The position numbers were made by a program, and so were the translations under genes. Source: an uncultured Caulobacteraceae bacterium (GTDB taxonomy: Bacteria > Pseudomonadota > Alphaproteobacteria > Caulobacterales > Caulobacteraceae). Taken from it: 30,334 nt of DNA. Every line of letters starts with the position of its first letter. Within the stretch, counting starts at the first letter, position 1. The notes below the pieces were generated by a model. It made no database searches. It was not told the DNA's origin and was given only the letters and a program-made list of their open reading frames with translations. Of the stretch, positions 7,304 through 15,771 are shown in pieces. The DNA lies in the NCBI GenBank assembly GCA_937910255.1, contig CALEOQ010000589.1:1-30334 (forward strand), read 5' to 3'.

Positions 7304-8086
7304 TCACGCGGTCTTTGGGGCTGCCCTCGGGCCGGGGGTCCCGAGGCTGCCTAGCACGTCACGCATGATCCCAAGCAATTCGGGGCGACGGCCCCGGAAC
7401 AGGTCTTTGGGCGCGGCCAAGCCAAGGGCCAGGGGCCGGGCCGGCGGACCTACGGCGAGGGGAATGGCTAGCATGGCGGCGCTTTCGTGCACCAGGCCGG
7501 CATGGAAGGCATGACCTCGGGCGGCGACCTGGATCAGGTCTCCGGTGATCTCCTCTGCGGGCGGTGGCGCCTCATCGCCGTCCCACACAGCAAGCGCTTC
7601 CGCGATCATCCTGGTCCTCGTATCCGGCGGCTCCAAGGCGAGAAGCACTCGGCCCAGGGTTGAGCGGACGAGGCATCGCCGCGTGCCGGCCTTGACGTGA
7701 TAGCGGATCGGGGTCGTGCCTTCGATCACGCGGACATACTGGCAATACCCGCCGCTCACTGCACCCAGCACCACGGTCATCTGGGTTTCTTCGGCGAGAT
7801 CGCGCATCTGCTGCTGGATGCGCCGGAGCGGAAAGACTTCGTCGCTAACCCAATGGCCCAGCAGGGAGACCCGGATTGATGGGAAGTAAGTCTTGTCTTC
7901 GGCGGAAAATTCCAGATAGCCGAGGTCGGCGAGGCTGCGCAGCAGCGCGGCCGTACTGGAATGCGGATAGCCTAACGCGAGGGCCACCTCTTGAATGTGC
8001 GCGGGCCTGCGAGCCTCGTCGAAATATTCGAATATCTCTAGGGTCCGGGCGGCCGACTTGACGACCGACTGATCAGGCTTCGGCAT
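7304..8086 (-). CDS. IclR-family transcriptional regulator
   Basis: A 260-residue regulator with an N-terminal winged helix-turn-helix (about residues 8-65: SAARTLEIFEYF, then IQEVALALGYPHSSTAALL and LADLGYL) and a C-terminal IclR effector domain (RSTLGRVLLAL, GHAFHAGLVHESAAMLAIPL). The frame is open to 8191, but the ATG at 8086 has AAGGAT 8 bases ahead and the extra residues overlap the reductase gene, so 8086 is preferred. IclR proteins commonly bind 14-15-bp palindromes and sense aromatic or acyl metabolites. It is the only regulator inside the catabolic cluster, so it is the best candidate to bind the palindromes at 4804 and 11691-11722 (inference). Confidence 0.9.
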   Translation of the reverse strand: MPKPDQSVVKSAARTLEIFEYFDEARRPAHIQEVALALGYPHSSTAALLRSLADLGYLEFSAEDKTYFPSIRVSLLGHWVSDEVFPLRRIQQQMRDLAEETQMTVVLGAVSGGYCQYVRVIEGTTPIRYHVKAGTRRCLVRSTLGRVLLALEPPDTRTRMIAEALAVWDGDEAPPPAEEITGDLIQVAARGHAFHAGLVHESAAMLAIPLAVGPPARPLALGLAAPKDLFRGRRPELLGIMRDVLGSLGTPGPRAAPKTA

Positions 8087-8111
8087 GCTATCAAATCCTT
8101 CGGGCGCGCGC

Positions 8112-10148
8112 TCAGATCTTGAGCGCCGCCCGGGTTCCTTCCTCAATGGCCCGGACCGCATCCAGACCGGCTGCGTCGCGCGCGCCCCCAACCAGGGAAT
8201 ATGGCATCTGCTTCGCCGCCAGCAACGGGGCGATTCCTGCCTGCGGCTCTTGGCCGATGCATAGCACGAACGTGTCGGCCGCGATCAACTGTGGGACGCC
8301 GCCCACCATGACATACAGGCCCTCTGGGCTGAGCTGGCCATAGACAACATCACCCGTCATGGCGACGCCCCGGCGCTTCACTTCCTGGAGGTTGGCCCAG
8401 CCCCGCGTCTTGCTCAGTCCCGCGCCGAACGCCGATCCCGGCTTGCGCTGGAAGAGCGTGATCTGCCGGGCCGAGGGCCACGATCCGGGCTGCGGGTGCA
8501 GGGCGCCGCGCTCGTTGAAGCCGGTGTCGATCCCCCAATTCTGGGAGAAGCTCTCAATATCGGGCCTGGTAGGGTCGCCCGCGCCGGTGGGGTGCGCTAG
8601 GAGTTGGGCCACGTCGAAACCAATGCCACCAGCGCCCAGGATCGCCACGCTTTCGCCTGCCAGTTCGGGCGTTTCAATGGCCTGTGCGTAGGTAAGCACA
8701 CGCGAGTCGTCCATGCCCATCGAATCGAGCGTTCGCGGCTCCACGCCGGTGGCGACGATCACATGATCGTATGCGGCGGCGATGAGATCTTGCGGGCGAA
8801 CAAGCGTTCCCAACCGCACTTCGACCCCGAGCTCGGATAGCCGAGCGCCGTAATATCCGATGGTTTCGGCATAGTCCTCCTTGCCCGGGATCCGGCGCGC
8901 GAGATTGAACTGGCCGCCGATCTGTTCTGATCTCTCGAACAGGGTGACCCGGTGGCCCCGTTCCGCGCTCGTCACCGCCGCGGCCAGGCCCGCGGGCCCC
9001 GCGCCAACAACCGCGATACGCTTAGGTTCGATCGGCGCTGCGACATCGCCGAATTCGGCCTCGCGGCAGGCGGCGGGATTGACCATGCAGGTCGTGAGCT
9101 GGCCGGTAAAGGCGTTGTCCAGGCAGGCCTGATTGCAGCCAATGCACACATTGATTGCGGCACGTCGCCCGGCCCGGGCCTTGGCGACGAAGTCGGGGTC
9201 GGACAGGAAGGGCCGTGCCATTGAAACCATGTCGGCGGTGCCGTCGGCGATGAGGCGGTCGGCAAGCTCCGGGGTGTTGATCCGGTTCGACGCCACGACC
9301 GGCAAGTTGAGATGGGACCTGAGCCGTGCCGCGGCCCACGCGAAAGCTCCGCGGGGCACCATGTGGGCGATGGTGGGGATCCGCGCCTCGTGCCAGCCGA
9401 TCCCTGTATTGACCAGGTTCGCGCCGGCGGCCGCGACCGTCTTGGCCTGATCGACCACCTCGTCGAAGGTGCTGCCGCCCTCCACAAGATCGAGCAACGA
9501 CTGCCGGTAGACGAGAATGAACTCCTCACCGCAACGAGCGCGGACCGCCCGGACGATCTCGGCAGGCAGCCGCTGGCGATTTGCTGCAGAGCCCCCCCAG
9601 CGATCAGTGCGCTGATTGGTCCGCGGCGCCAGGAACTGGTTCAGCAAGTAACCTTCCGAACCCATGATCTCCACCCCGTCGTAGCCAGCCTCCTTGGCCA
9701 GCATCGCGGCGTTCGCGAAGTCCTCGATCGTAAGGAGAATCTCGTCCTCGGTCAGCTCGCGCGGCTTCAGCGGGTTAATTCTCGAGGCGATCGGTGACGG
9801 GGCGACGAGGCCGTCGTGACGCGCATAGCGGCCGGCGTGGAGGAGTTGCAGCACGATGTGCCCGCCGGACTGGCGCACAGCGGTCGTGATCCGGGCGTGT
9901 CCGGCAACAACTGCCTCGCGCATCACCGCGCCGTTCCGGCCCAGCCGGCCAGCCTCATTGGGCGATACGCCACCGGTTACGATCAGACCCGCGCCGCCTT
10001 GCGCCCGTCGGGCGAAGAACCGAGCCTGCCGATCGAATCCATCCGACGCCTCTTCAAGGCCTGTGTGCATCGAGCCCATCAGCGTGCGGTTCGAGAGCGT
10101 CACGAACCCCAGGTTCAGCGGTGACAGCAGGTGAGGATGGGGAGACAT
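8112..10148 (-). CDS. FadH-like 2,4-dienoyl-CoA reductase / Old Yellow Enzyme family protein
   Basis: A 678-residue protein with the full three-domain layout of FadH: an N-terminal FMN TIM barrel (residues 1-330, including QLLHAGRYA, GSEGYLLNQFL with a candidate catalytic Tyr, and GWHEARIPTIA), a 4Fe-4S cluster with Cys335, 338, 342 and 354 (spacing 3-4-12, as in E. coli FadH), and a C-terminal FAD/NAD(P) module (AVVGAGPAGLAAA, AILGAGGIGFDVAQLL). It would reduce conjugated double bonds of CoA esters or enones with NAD(P)H. It lies 8 bases downstream of the MaoC-like gene and is probably co-transcribed with it and the CMD-like gene. The exact substrate may differ from fatty dienoyl-CoA. Confidence 0.9.
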   Translation of the reverse strand: MSPHPHLLSPLNLGFVTLSNRTLMGSMHTGLEEASDGFDRQARFFARRAQGGAGLIVTGGVSPNEAGRLGRNGAVMREAVVAGHARITTAVRQSGGHIVLQLLHAGRYARHDGLVAPSPIASRINPLKPRELTEDEILLTIEDFANAAMLAKEAGYDGVEIMGSEGYLLNQFLAPRTNQRTDRWGGSAANRQRLPAEIVRAVRARCGEEFILVYRQSLLDLVEGGSTFDEVVDQAKTVAAAGANLVNTGIGWHEARIPTIAHMVPRGAFAWAAARLRSHLNLPVVASNRINTPELADRLIADGTADMVSMARPFLSDPDFVAKARAGRRAAINVCIGCNQACLDNAFTGQLTTCMVNPAACREAEFGDVAAPIEPKRIAVVGAGPAGLAAAVTSAERGHRVTLFERSEQIGGQFNLARRIPGKEDYAETIGYYGARLSELGVEVRLGTLVRPQDLIAAAYDHVIVATGVEPRTLDSMGMDDSRVLTYAQAIETPELAGESVAILGAGGIGFDVAQLLAHPTGAGDPTRPDIESFSQNWGIDTGFNERGALHPQPGSWPSARQITLFQRKPGSAFGAGLSKTRGWANLQEVKRRGVAMTGDVVYGQLSPEGLYVMVGGVPQLIAADTFVLCIGQEPQAGIAPLLAAKQMPYSLVGGARDAAGLDAVRAIEEGTRAALKI

Positions 10149-10156
10149 GTCGATGC

Positions 10157-11008
10157 CTACGCTGGGACTGCGAATTTCGCACTGGCTTGAGACAGGACGA
10201 TACGCCCATCTGCGGTTTCGCCCTGCACGACGGCCTGGCCGTCGCCTGTGCGCCAGATCTTGGTGACGATAGTGTCCCCGTACAGCACCCGGTCAGCGAA
10301 CCGGGCCTGGAAGGAATGGAAGGCGCTCGGATCGTCGGCGCATAGCTCTCGCAGGATGGCGCGACCCACAATGCCGTAGGTGCACAGCCCGTGCATGAAG
10401 GGCGCGTCGAACCCGCCCATCTTTGCGAACGCCGGGTCGATATGGATGGGGTTGCGATCGCCCGACAGCCGGTAGATCGCGCCTTGTTCGGGACGGGTCT
10501 CGAAGCTGGCCACAATATCCGGAGCGCGGTCGGGGATGGCGCCATCTCCGCTTGAGGGTCCGCGCTCGCCGCCAAAACCGCCCGCGCCGCGGACAAACAG
10601 TGTGGCATGGGTCCGGAATAGGTCGCCGTAGGCGTCGCGGACCACACCCTCGACCCCCAGAACGGCAGCCTTTCCCTTGTCCCAGACCTCAGTGATGCGG
10701 CCGCTCACCTCGACGCTGGCTTCGGGGGGGAGGGGCCGGAACAGCTCGATGGATTGTTCGCCATGAAGCAGCATCTCCAGACGCATGTCGACGGTGCGCA
10801 TCAGACCGCCCAATGCTGCGCCGCCCGGGATCACGGCGTAGGTCGGCAGAACCTTCGGGCCGCGGCCTTCATAGATGAAGTCCAAGTCTTCCGCCGGCCG
10901 CCCGCCGACGCCCAGGGCATAGAGCATGGTGTCCTTGGAGGTCCAGGCCTGGGTGGTGGGGGGGAGCTCCAACCCGACAAGATCGGACGAGATCGGTATG
11001 CGTATCAT
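10157..11008 (-). CDS. MaoC-like (R)-specific enoyl-CoA hydratase, double-hotdog
   Basis: A 283-residue two-hotdog protein of the hydratase-2 type. The C-terminal half carries the complete hydratase 2 motif YRLSGDRNPIHIDPAFA with the catalytic pair Asp184 and His189; the N-terminal half (about 1-140) is the motif-free partner hotdog. Similar proteins hydrate bulky enoyl-CoAs such as bile-acid and steroid side-chain intermediates (family knowledge). It duplicates the role of the crotonase at 4828 with opposite stereochemistry. It lies 29 bases downstream of the CMD-like gene and 8 bases upstream of the reductase gene. Confidence 0.9.
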   Translation of the reverse strand: MIRIPISSDLVGLELPPTTQAWTSKDTMLYALGVGGRPAEDLDFIYEGRGPKVLPTYAVIPGGAALGGLMRTVDMRLEMLLHGEQSIELFRPLPPEASVEVSGRITEVWDKGKAAVLGVEGVVRDAYGDLFRTHATLFVRGAGGFGGERGPSSGDGAIPDRAPDIVASFETRPEQGAIYRLSGDRNPIHIDPAFAKMGGFDAPFMHGLCTYGIVGRAILRELCADDPSAFHSFQARFADRVLYGDTIVTKIWRTGDGQAVVQGETADGRIVLSQASAKFAVPA

Positions 11009-11037
11009 GGAAACTCCGGCTCTATGGGGTGGGACAC

Positions 11038-11622
11038 TCAGGTTCGGGGCGCATGGCCGTCCGGCGGCCAGGCCTCGACACCGTCTTCCAGCGGAATGCG
11101 CAGGCTCTTCAGTAGCTGGGAGAACATGGTCCAGTTGCCGATCGCAACCACCAGCTCAATGCGTTCGGCCTCCGTCGCCAGATGGAGGCAGCAGGCCTCC
11201 CAGGCGGCGTCCGAGATCATGCCCTGATCGAGCGTGTCGTCGGTGGCCTGCAGCACAGCCCTGTCGGCCTCCGACAGGTTCGCGGCTCCCCTCCAGTCAC
11301 GGGAAGCCGCCAGGTCGGTCTCGGGAATGTCGAGCCCGCGGGCCACCCGCCAGTGCTGGGTCCACTCGTAGACCGAGCCGGTCCTCCAGCCGATCCGCAT
11401 GATGATCAGTTCGCGCAGGCGGGCGTCGAGCTTGTTGCCGCGAAAGAGAAGGGTGGTGAGCGTGGAGGCAAGCTCGCCCGCCACCGCCGGATGCCGCAGG
11501 AGGACCCGAAACACGCTGAGCGGCGCCATCTGTTCGGAAATCCCCACCGACCCGGCCGCGTTCGCCGCCTCTTCCAGGCTCAGAAGGTCGATCCTCGGGG
11601 CGTCGGCGGTCATTGGGTTCAT
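11038..11622 (-). CDS. Carboxymuconolactone decarboxylase/AhpD-like protein lacking CxxC
   Basis: A 194-residue all-helical protein with the CMD/AhpD core LRELIIMRIGWRTGSVYEWTQH (residues 69-90, shown as its key part). Where AhpD-type proteins have C-x-x-C, this one has Ser83 and Glu86; His90 is kept. Peroxidase or disulfide chemistry is therefore unlikely. Such CMD-domain proteins with an E-x-x-x-H pattern are common beside acyl-CoA and steroid catabolic genes without an assigned role. It is the first gene of the minus-strand operon and is divergent from the alcohol dehydrogenase, with operator-like palindromes between them. Confidence 0.8.
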   Translation of the reverse strand: MNPMTADAPRIDLLSLEEAANAAGSVGISEQMAPLSVFRVLLRHPAVAGELASTLTTLLFRGNKLDARLRELIIMRIGWRTGSVYEWTQHWRVARGLDIPETDLAASRDWRGAANLSEADRAVLQATDDTLDQGMISDAAWEACCLHLATEAERIELVVAIGNWTMFSQLLKSLRIPLEDGVEAWPPDGHAPRT

Positions 11623-11690
11623 TCCATGCGAAGGGCTGAGGGCGTGAGCCTGCGGAAGCTGACCGAAGGTCCTTGCCTAGATGGAGATAT

Positions 11691-11722
11691 AACAGATATA
11701 CGTTTCCGGCCACATATATGTG
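11691..11722. promoter_or_regulatory. Two operator-like palindromes between CMD-like and alcohol dehydrogenase genes
   Basis: AACAGATATACGTT at 11691-11704 matches the palindrome at 4804-4817 in 11 of 14 positions. CACATATATGTG at 11711-11722 is a perfect palindrome with the same half-site and a centre 2 bp longer. The centres are 19 bp apart. Arms TATAACA (11688-11694) and TGTTATA (11721-11727) form a further inverted repeat around the pair. This suggests tandem operator sites controlling both divergent operons. Confidence 0.45.
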
Positions 11723-11758
11723 TTATAAATTGGCGCTGCGCAGCCGGAGGCGAAGCCC

Positions 11759-12853
11759 GTGATCCCCGCCAAAACCTTCGCGATGGTTCAGACGGCGCCG
11801 CGCACGCTTGAAATGCGTGACTTGCCCATCCCCGATATCGAAGCCGACAGCGCGATTCTGAGGATCGAGGCCTGCGGGATCTGTGGCAGCGACTACGAGC
11901 AATTCGAGGGGGTTCTGAAGACGCCGATGCCGGTGATCCCCGGGCACGAGCCCGTAGGGATCATCGAGGCGATCGGCGACAAGGCCGCGCGCCGCTGGGG
12001 CGTCGATGTCGGCGATCGGGTCGCCGTCGAGACCATGCTGTCTTGTCACAGCTGCGACACCTGCCTAGGCGGCCGCTACCACCTGTGCGCCGACCGGCAG
12101 ATCTATTCCTACATTCCGCTATCGAACATGCCGGGGCTCTGGGGCGCCTATGCCCAGTACATGTACCTCGCCCCCAACACGATCGTTCACAAGATGGACA
12201 AAACCTTGCCGCCCGAGCTCGCGGTGATGTTCAACCCGCTGGGGGCCGGGTTCCGCTGGGCGGTGGAGATCCCTCAGACCCAGGTCGGCGACACTATCGT
12301 CATCCTGGGGCCGGGCCAGCGCGGTCTGGCCAGCGTCATCGCCGCGCGGCAGGCGGGTGCTGGGAAGATCATCGTGACGGGCATGGCCGCCGACGCCCGC
12401 AAGCTCGACCTCAGCCGGATCTTCGGGGCGCACCATACGATCGATGTCCAGAACGAGAACGCCATCGAACGCATCAAAGAACTCACCGGCGGGCGTGGCG
12501 CCGATGTCGTCGTGGAGGTGACCTCCTACGCCACCGACCCGGTGCGCGAAGCCCTCAGCTATGTGCGTCCCGGCGGTACGATCGTCCTGGCGGGGGTGAA
12601 GGGATTCAAGCCCATACCGGACTTTGTCTCAGACCTGATCGTCTTCAAGGAAATCACCATCAGGGGGGCGATCGGCGTGACCTCGTCGGGATACCGCAAG
12701 GCCATCGACCTGATCGAGGCACGGTCGCTGCCACTTGAGCTGATGCACACTCACGACTTCGAGTTGAAGGACGCTGAACTGGCCATCCGGACGCTCGCGC
12801 GCCAAGTGGCCGGAGATGAGTCCATCCACTCGTGCCTGATCCCGCCCACCTAG
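11759..12853 (+). CDS. Zinc-dependent alcohol dehydrogenase (MDR family)
   Basis: A 364-residue medium-chain dehydrogenase. The catalytic zinc site is seen as Cys42 in GICGSD and GHE at 62-64. The structural zinc site has Cys96, Cys99, Cys102 and Cys110. The cofactor motif is GPGQRGLASV in the Rossmann fold, with Gln-Arg in place of the usual Gly-Val. It would oxidise an alcohol to an aldehyde or ketone with NAD(P). The start is GTG at 11759, chosen from GGAGG at 11746-11750. It opens the long plus-strand block that runs to the P450, so it may oxidise the alcohol the P450 makes; a secondary alcohol would give the ketone needed by the Baeyer-Villiger enzyme. Confidence 0.9.
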   Translation: MIPAKTFAMVQTAPRTLEMRDLPIPDIEADSAILRIEACGICGSDYEQFEGVLKTPMPVIPGHEPVGIIEAIGDKAARRWGVDVGDRVAVETMLSCHSCDTCLGGRYHLCADRQIYSYIPLSNMPGLWGAYAQYMYLAPNTIVHKMDKTLPPELAVMFNPLGAGFRWAVEIPQTQVGDTIVILGPGQRGLASVIAARQAGAGKIIVTGMAADARKLDLSRIFGAHHTIDVQNENAIERIKELTGGRGADVVVEVTSYATDPVREALSYVRPGGTIVLAGVKGFKPIPDFVSDLIVFKEITIRGAIGVTSSGYRKAIDLIEARSLPLELMHTHDFELKDAELAIRTLARQVAGDESIHSCLIPPT

Positions 12854-12909
12854 AGCAACAGTCTTCAGATCGTAACGCTTCGCCGATGTTCGAAAGACAG
12901 GAAAGAGCC

Positions 12910-14076
12910 GTGAGTTTCAGCGACAAGGCCGCCATCGTTGGCATCGGCGAGACCGAATACGTCAAAGGCTCGGAACGCACCGCCGTGGACCTGATGCTGG
13001 AGGCGGCCCGCAAGGCCATCGCCGACGCGGGGCTCAAGCCCTCGCAGATTGACGGGATGGTGCCGCCTCCGATCTACACATCGTCCGAGGAGCTTGCCGC
13101 CAACCTTGGTGTCGATGTGCTGCGGTACGCCTCCACTGTGCATATGGGTGGAGCTAGCCCCACCACAGCGCTGCAGAACGCCGCAACGGCCGTTGCTGCC
13201 GGCGTCGCCGACAACGTCCTCGTGGTGCTGGGGTGGAATGGCTACTCCGCGCTTCGTCCAAAGCCGGGCCGGCCGCCGCAGCGGGCCATGAACATGAACA
13301 CGCTGACCCGCACCATCCAGGGTTTCTACATGCCCTACGGCGTGATGATGCCGGCACAAATGTATTCCTGGATCGCGATGCGCCACAAGCACCTCTACGG
13401 GGTGCCCGACGAGGCGATGGGCGAGGTGGCCCTGGCCTGCCGTGCGCACGCCCAGCTCAACCCACGGGCCGTGACCTATGGCCAACCTCTGGACATGGAC
13501 GCCTACCTGGGCGCGCGGTGGATTTCCGAGCCCTTCCGTCTGTACGACTGCTGCCTCGAGACGGATGGCGCCTGCGCGGTTGTGGTCACCAGCGCCGAGC
13601 GGGCGCGCGACATGCCGCACCGGCCCGTGCTGATCGCCGGCGCAGCGGAAGGCCACCCCTATCCAGCAGATGACATTCCCTCCCGGCCCGACATGCTCAA
13701 GATCGGCCTGTCCTACGCCGCGCCCCGAGCCTTCGAGATGGCCGGCGTCACCGCCCGCGACATGGACTTCCTGCAGGTCTACGACTGCTTCACCTATGTC
13801 GTGCTGCTGCAGCTGGAAGCGCTGGGTTTCAGCGCGCCCGGCGGCATCTACGACTTTGTGAAAGACGGCCAGATCCAGCTCGGCGGTCGCTATCCCCTGA
13901 ACACCCATGGCGGTCTGCTTAGCGAAGCCCACGTCTGGGGACTCAATCATGTGCTGGAAGCCGTGCGCCAACTTCGCGGCGCCGCCGGAGCGCGCCAGGT
14001 GCCAGGCGCCAGTATCGGGCTGGTCACCGGATGGGGCGATCTCGGTGACGGCAGTCTGGCGATCTTGAGGAACTGA
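12910..14076 (+). CDS. SCP2-thiolase-like protein (Ltp2-type, probable aldolase subunit)
   Basis: A thiolase-fold protein of about 389 residues starting at GTG 12910 (AGGAAAG box ahead; an ATG at 12886 is an alternative). It resembles lipid-transfer/SCP-x thiolases: it begins KAAIVGIGETEYVKGS and keeps the C-terminal His333 in NTHGG. The position of the nucleophilic thiolase Cys is occupied by a Cys-free HMGGASPTTAL segment, and the C-terminal active-site Cys is replaced within GWGDLGDGS. Ordinary Claisen thiolysis is therefore unlikely. In actinobacterial steroid degradation, the Cys-less Ltp2 works with a DUF35 partner as a retro-aldolase; here a DUF35 gene follows directly. This points to the same activity on a bulky beta-hydroxyacyl-CoA. 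Confidence 0.85.
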   Translation: MSFSDKAAIVGIGETEYVKGSERTAVDLMLEAARKAIADAGLKPSQIDGMVPPPIYTSSEELAANLGVDVLRYASTVHMGGASPTTALQNAATAVAAGVADNVLVVLGWNGYSALRPKPGRPPQRAMNMNTLTRTIQGFYMPYGVMMPAQMYSWIAMRHKHLYGVPDEAMGEVALACRAHAQLNPRAVTYGQPLDMDAYLGARWISEPFRLYDCCLETDGACAVVVTSAERARDMPHRPVLIAGAAEGHPYPADDIPSRPDMLKIGLSYAAPRAFEMAGVTARDMDFLQVYDCFTYVVLLQLEALGFSAPGGIYDFVKDGQIQLGGRYPLNTHGGLLSEAHVWGLNHVLEAVRQLRGAAGARQVPGASIGLVTGWGDLGDGSLAILRN

Positions 14077-14081
14077 CACCC

Positions 14082-14513
14082 ATGCAACCTCCCACCGTTC
14101 CCGCGCCGCTTCCCAGGACCCAGGATCCCATGGACGAGGCCTTCTGGCAGCAATGCCAGGATGGGCGGCTGCGATTCCAGCGTTGTTCGGGCTGCGGCGC
14201 CTGGCGGTTCCTCCCGCGCTACATGTGCGCGCGGTGCGGGTCTCCAGATTTCGCCTGGACGCCCGTCCGCGGGACCGGCAGCCTCTATTCGTGGACCGTC
14301 ACCCATCAGGCGCTTCATCCCGCCTTCGCCACGGAAATCCCTTATGTCGCAGCGCTGGTTGAGCTCGACGAAGGCGTGCGGATGGCGAGCCGGTTGCTGA
14401 ACTGCGACAGCAACACGTTAATACTGGGCATCCCCGTCGAACTGGTCTTCCGAGAGCTTGGAGACGGCTTCCGCCTGCCTTGCTTCCAGCCATCCGAACA
14501 GGTCGCGCCATGA
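14082..14513 (+). CDS. DUF35 zinc-ribbon/OB-fold protein, partner of the thiolase-like protein
   Basis: A 143-residue protein with an N-terminal rubredoxin-like zinc ribbon (Cys35, Cys38, Cys49, Cys52) and a C-terminal OB fold containing GTGSLYSWTVTHQ. This is the DUF35 (Zn_ribbon/OB_aCoA_assoc) architecture that binds acyl-CoA and pairs with SCP2-type thiolases, as in the Ltp2-ChsH2 complex. It starts 5 bases after the thiolase-like gene stops, so equal expression is expected. It probably provides CoA binding and is not a catalyst itself. Confidence 0.88.
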   Translation: MQPPTVPAPLPRTQDPMDEAFWQQCQDGRLRFQRCSGCGAWRFLPRYMCARCGSPDFAWTPVRGTGSLYSWTVTHQALHPAFATEIPYVAALVELDEGVRMASRLLNCDSNTLILGIPVELVFRELGDGFRLPCFQPSEQVAP

Positions 14514-14562
14514 GCTGCGCCCCACGGAAGCGCCAGCACGATCCTCTTGAAAGGACAGGCTG

Positions 14563-15771
14563 ATGGATCTCACCTACAGCGCCGAACACCAGGCTTTTCG
14601 GCGCGAAGTGCTCGTCTTTCTTGAGGCCCACCGCCATGCCGCCCCCAAGGGCGGCGGGGCTGCGCAGCGGCCCTCAGCAGAAGCGGTAGCCTGGCAAAAA
14701 CTGTTGATCGCCCATGGTTACGCCGCGCGGACCATCCCGAAGGAATATGGAGGGTATGGGGCCGCGCCGGACATCCTGAAGTCCCGCATCATCGGCGAGG
14801 AATTCGCCCGGGCTAGCGTGCCGCCTGGGCTGCAGAGCCAGGGCATTTCCATGCTGGTTCCAACCCTCCTGGAACTCGGCACGGAAGAGCAGAAACGGCG
14901 ATGGATCGGGCCGACCATTCGCGGCGAAGTGATCTGGTGTCAGGGATATTCCGAACCTGGGTCGGGGTCGGACCTCGCCAGCCTCCAGACGCGCGCGACG
15001 GAGGATGGCGATGACTTCCTCATCAATGGCCAGAAGATCTGGACCAGCACGGCGCGCGAGGCCGACATGATCTTCTGCCTCGTGCGCACCGAGCCCGACA
15101 AGGCCAAGCATGACGGGATCAGCTATCTGATCTTTTCAATGAAGACGCCGGGGATCGAGGTTCGCCCCCTGGTGACCATGACCGGGCACGGCGAGTTCAA
15201 CGAGACCTTCTTCACCGACGTGCGCGTCCCGAAGTCCCAGATCGTGGGAAAGCGCGGGCAGGGCTGGTTCGTCGCCAACGCCACCCTCAAGCACGAACGC
15301 GGAATGCTGGGGGACCCGGGCCAGCTCGAGAGCCGCTTCCTTGCCTTGGCGGAGCTGATGCGGACTGAGACGGCCGGCGATGGCCGGATCATGGACAACC
15401 CGATCCTGCGAGATCGTCTGCTGCGGCTGCAGGCGGAACTCGCGGCGATGAAGTTCAATGGGCTCCGCGTCCTGAGCGCCTCGGCGAACGGTGGCGACGC
15501 AGGGCTCGCGCGGCTAATCGTCAAGCTGCAGGCTTGCGAGCTGGCACACCAGATATCGGCGCTGGCCATCGACGCTCTTGGCGAGCTCGGCGTGCTCTAC
15601 GAAAGTAGTCCGCACCTGCGCGCCCACGGCGGCTGGCAGCAGGCCTACATGTTCCAGCTTGGCCTGATCATCGGCGGGGGCACTGCGCAGATTCAGAAGA
15701 ACATCATCGCCGAGCGGGGGCTCGGCATGCCGCGTGAGCCGAAGCTCGCGACGGATTGGGGCCGCCTCTGA
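14563..15771 (+). CDS. Acyl-CoA dehydrogenase, subunit with catalytic base
   Basis: A 402-residue FAD acyl-CoA dehydrogenase: the N-terminal helical domain, the middle beta domain with WCQGYSEPGSGSDLASL and GQKIWTS (FAD-binding signatures), and the C-terminal helical domain ending GGGTAQIQKNIIAERGLG. The medium-chain catalytic Glu position is Gly here (IIGGGT in place of the common IYEGT). Glu245 in LKHERG lies where isovaleryl-CoA dehydrogenase and the steroid-type FadE26 have their base, so this is probably the catalytic subunit. It pairs with the next gene, which overlaps it by one base. GAAAGGA precedes the ATG. The pair matches the alpha2beta2 dehydrogenases of steroid side-chain degradation. 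Confidence 0.88.
   Translation: MDLTYSAEHQAFRREVLVFLEAHRHAAPKGGGAAQRPSAEAVAWQKLLIAHGYAARTIPKEYGGYGAAPDILKSRIIGEEFARASVPPGLQSQGISMLVPTLLELGTEEQKRRWIGPTIRGEVIWCQGYSEPGSGSDLASLQTRATEDGDDFLINGQKIWTSTAREADMIFCLVRTEPDKAKHDGISYLIFSMKTPGIEVRPLVTMTGHGEFNETFFTDVRVPKSQIVGKRGQGWFVANATLKHERGMLGDPGQLESRFLALAELMRTETAGDGRIMDNPILRDRLLRLQAELAAMKFNGLRVLSASANGGDAGLARLIVKLQACELAHQISALAIDALGELGVLYESSPHLRAHGGWQQAYMFQLGLIIGGGTAQIQKNIIAERGLGMPREPKLATDWGRL

Noticed and set aside
8087..8191. N-terminal extension of the IclR regulator
   Set aside because: The extra 35 residues overlap the reductase gene and lack similarity to the family, and a good ribosome binding site precedes the ATG at 8086.
12865..14079. A 404-residue open frame on the minus strand
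   Set aside because: It is antisense to the thiolase-like gene and shows no domain motif; it is a GC-driven shadow frame.
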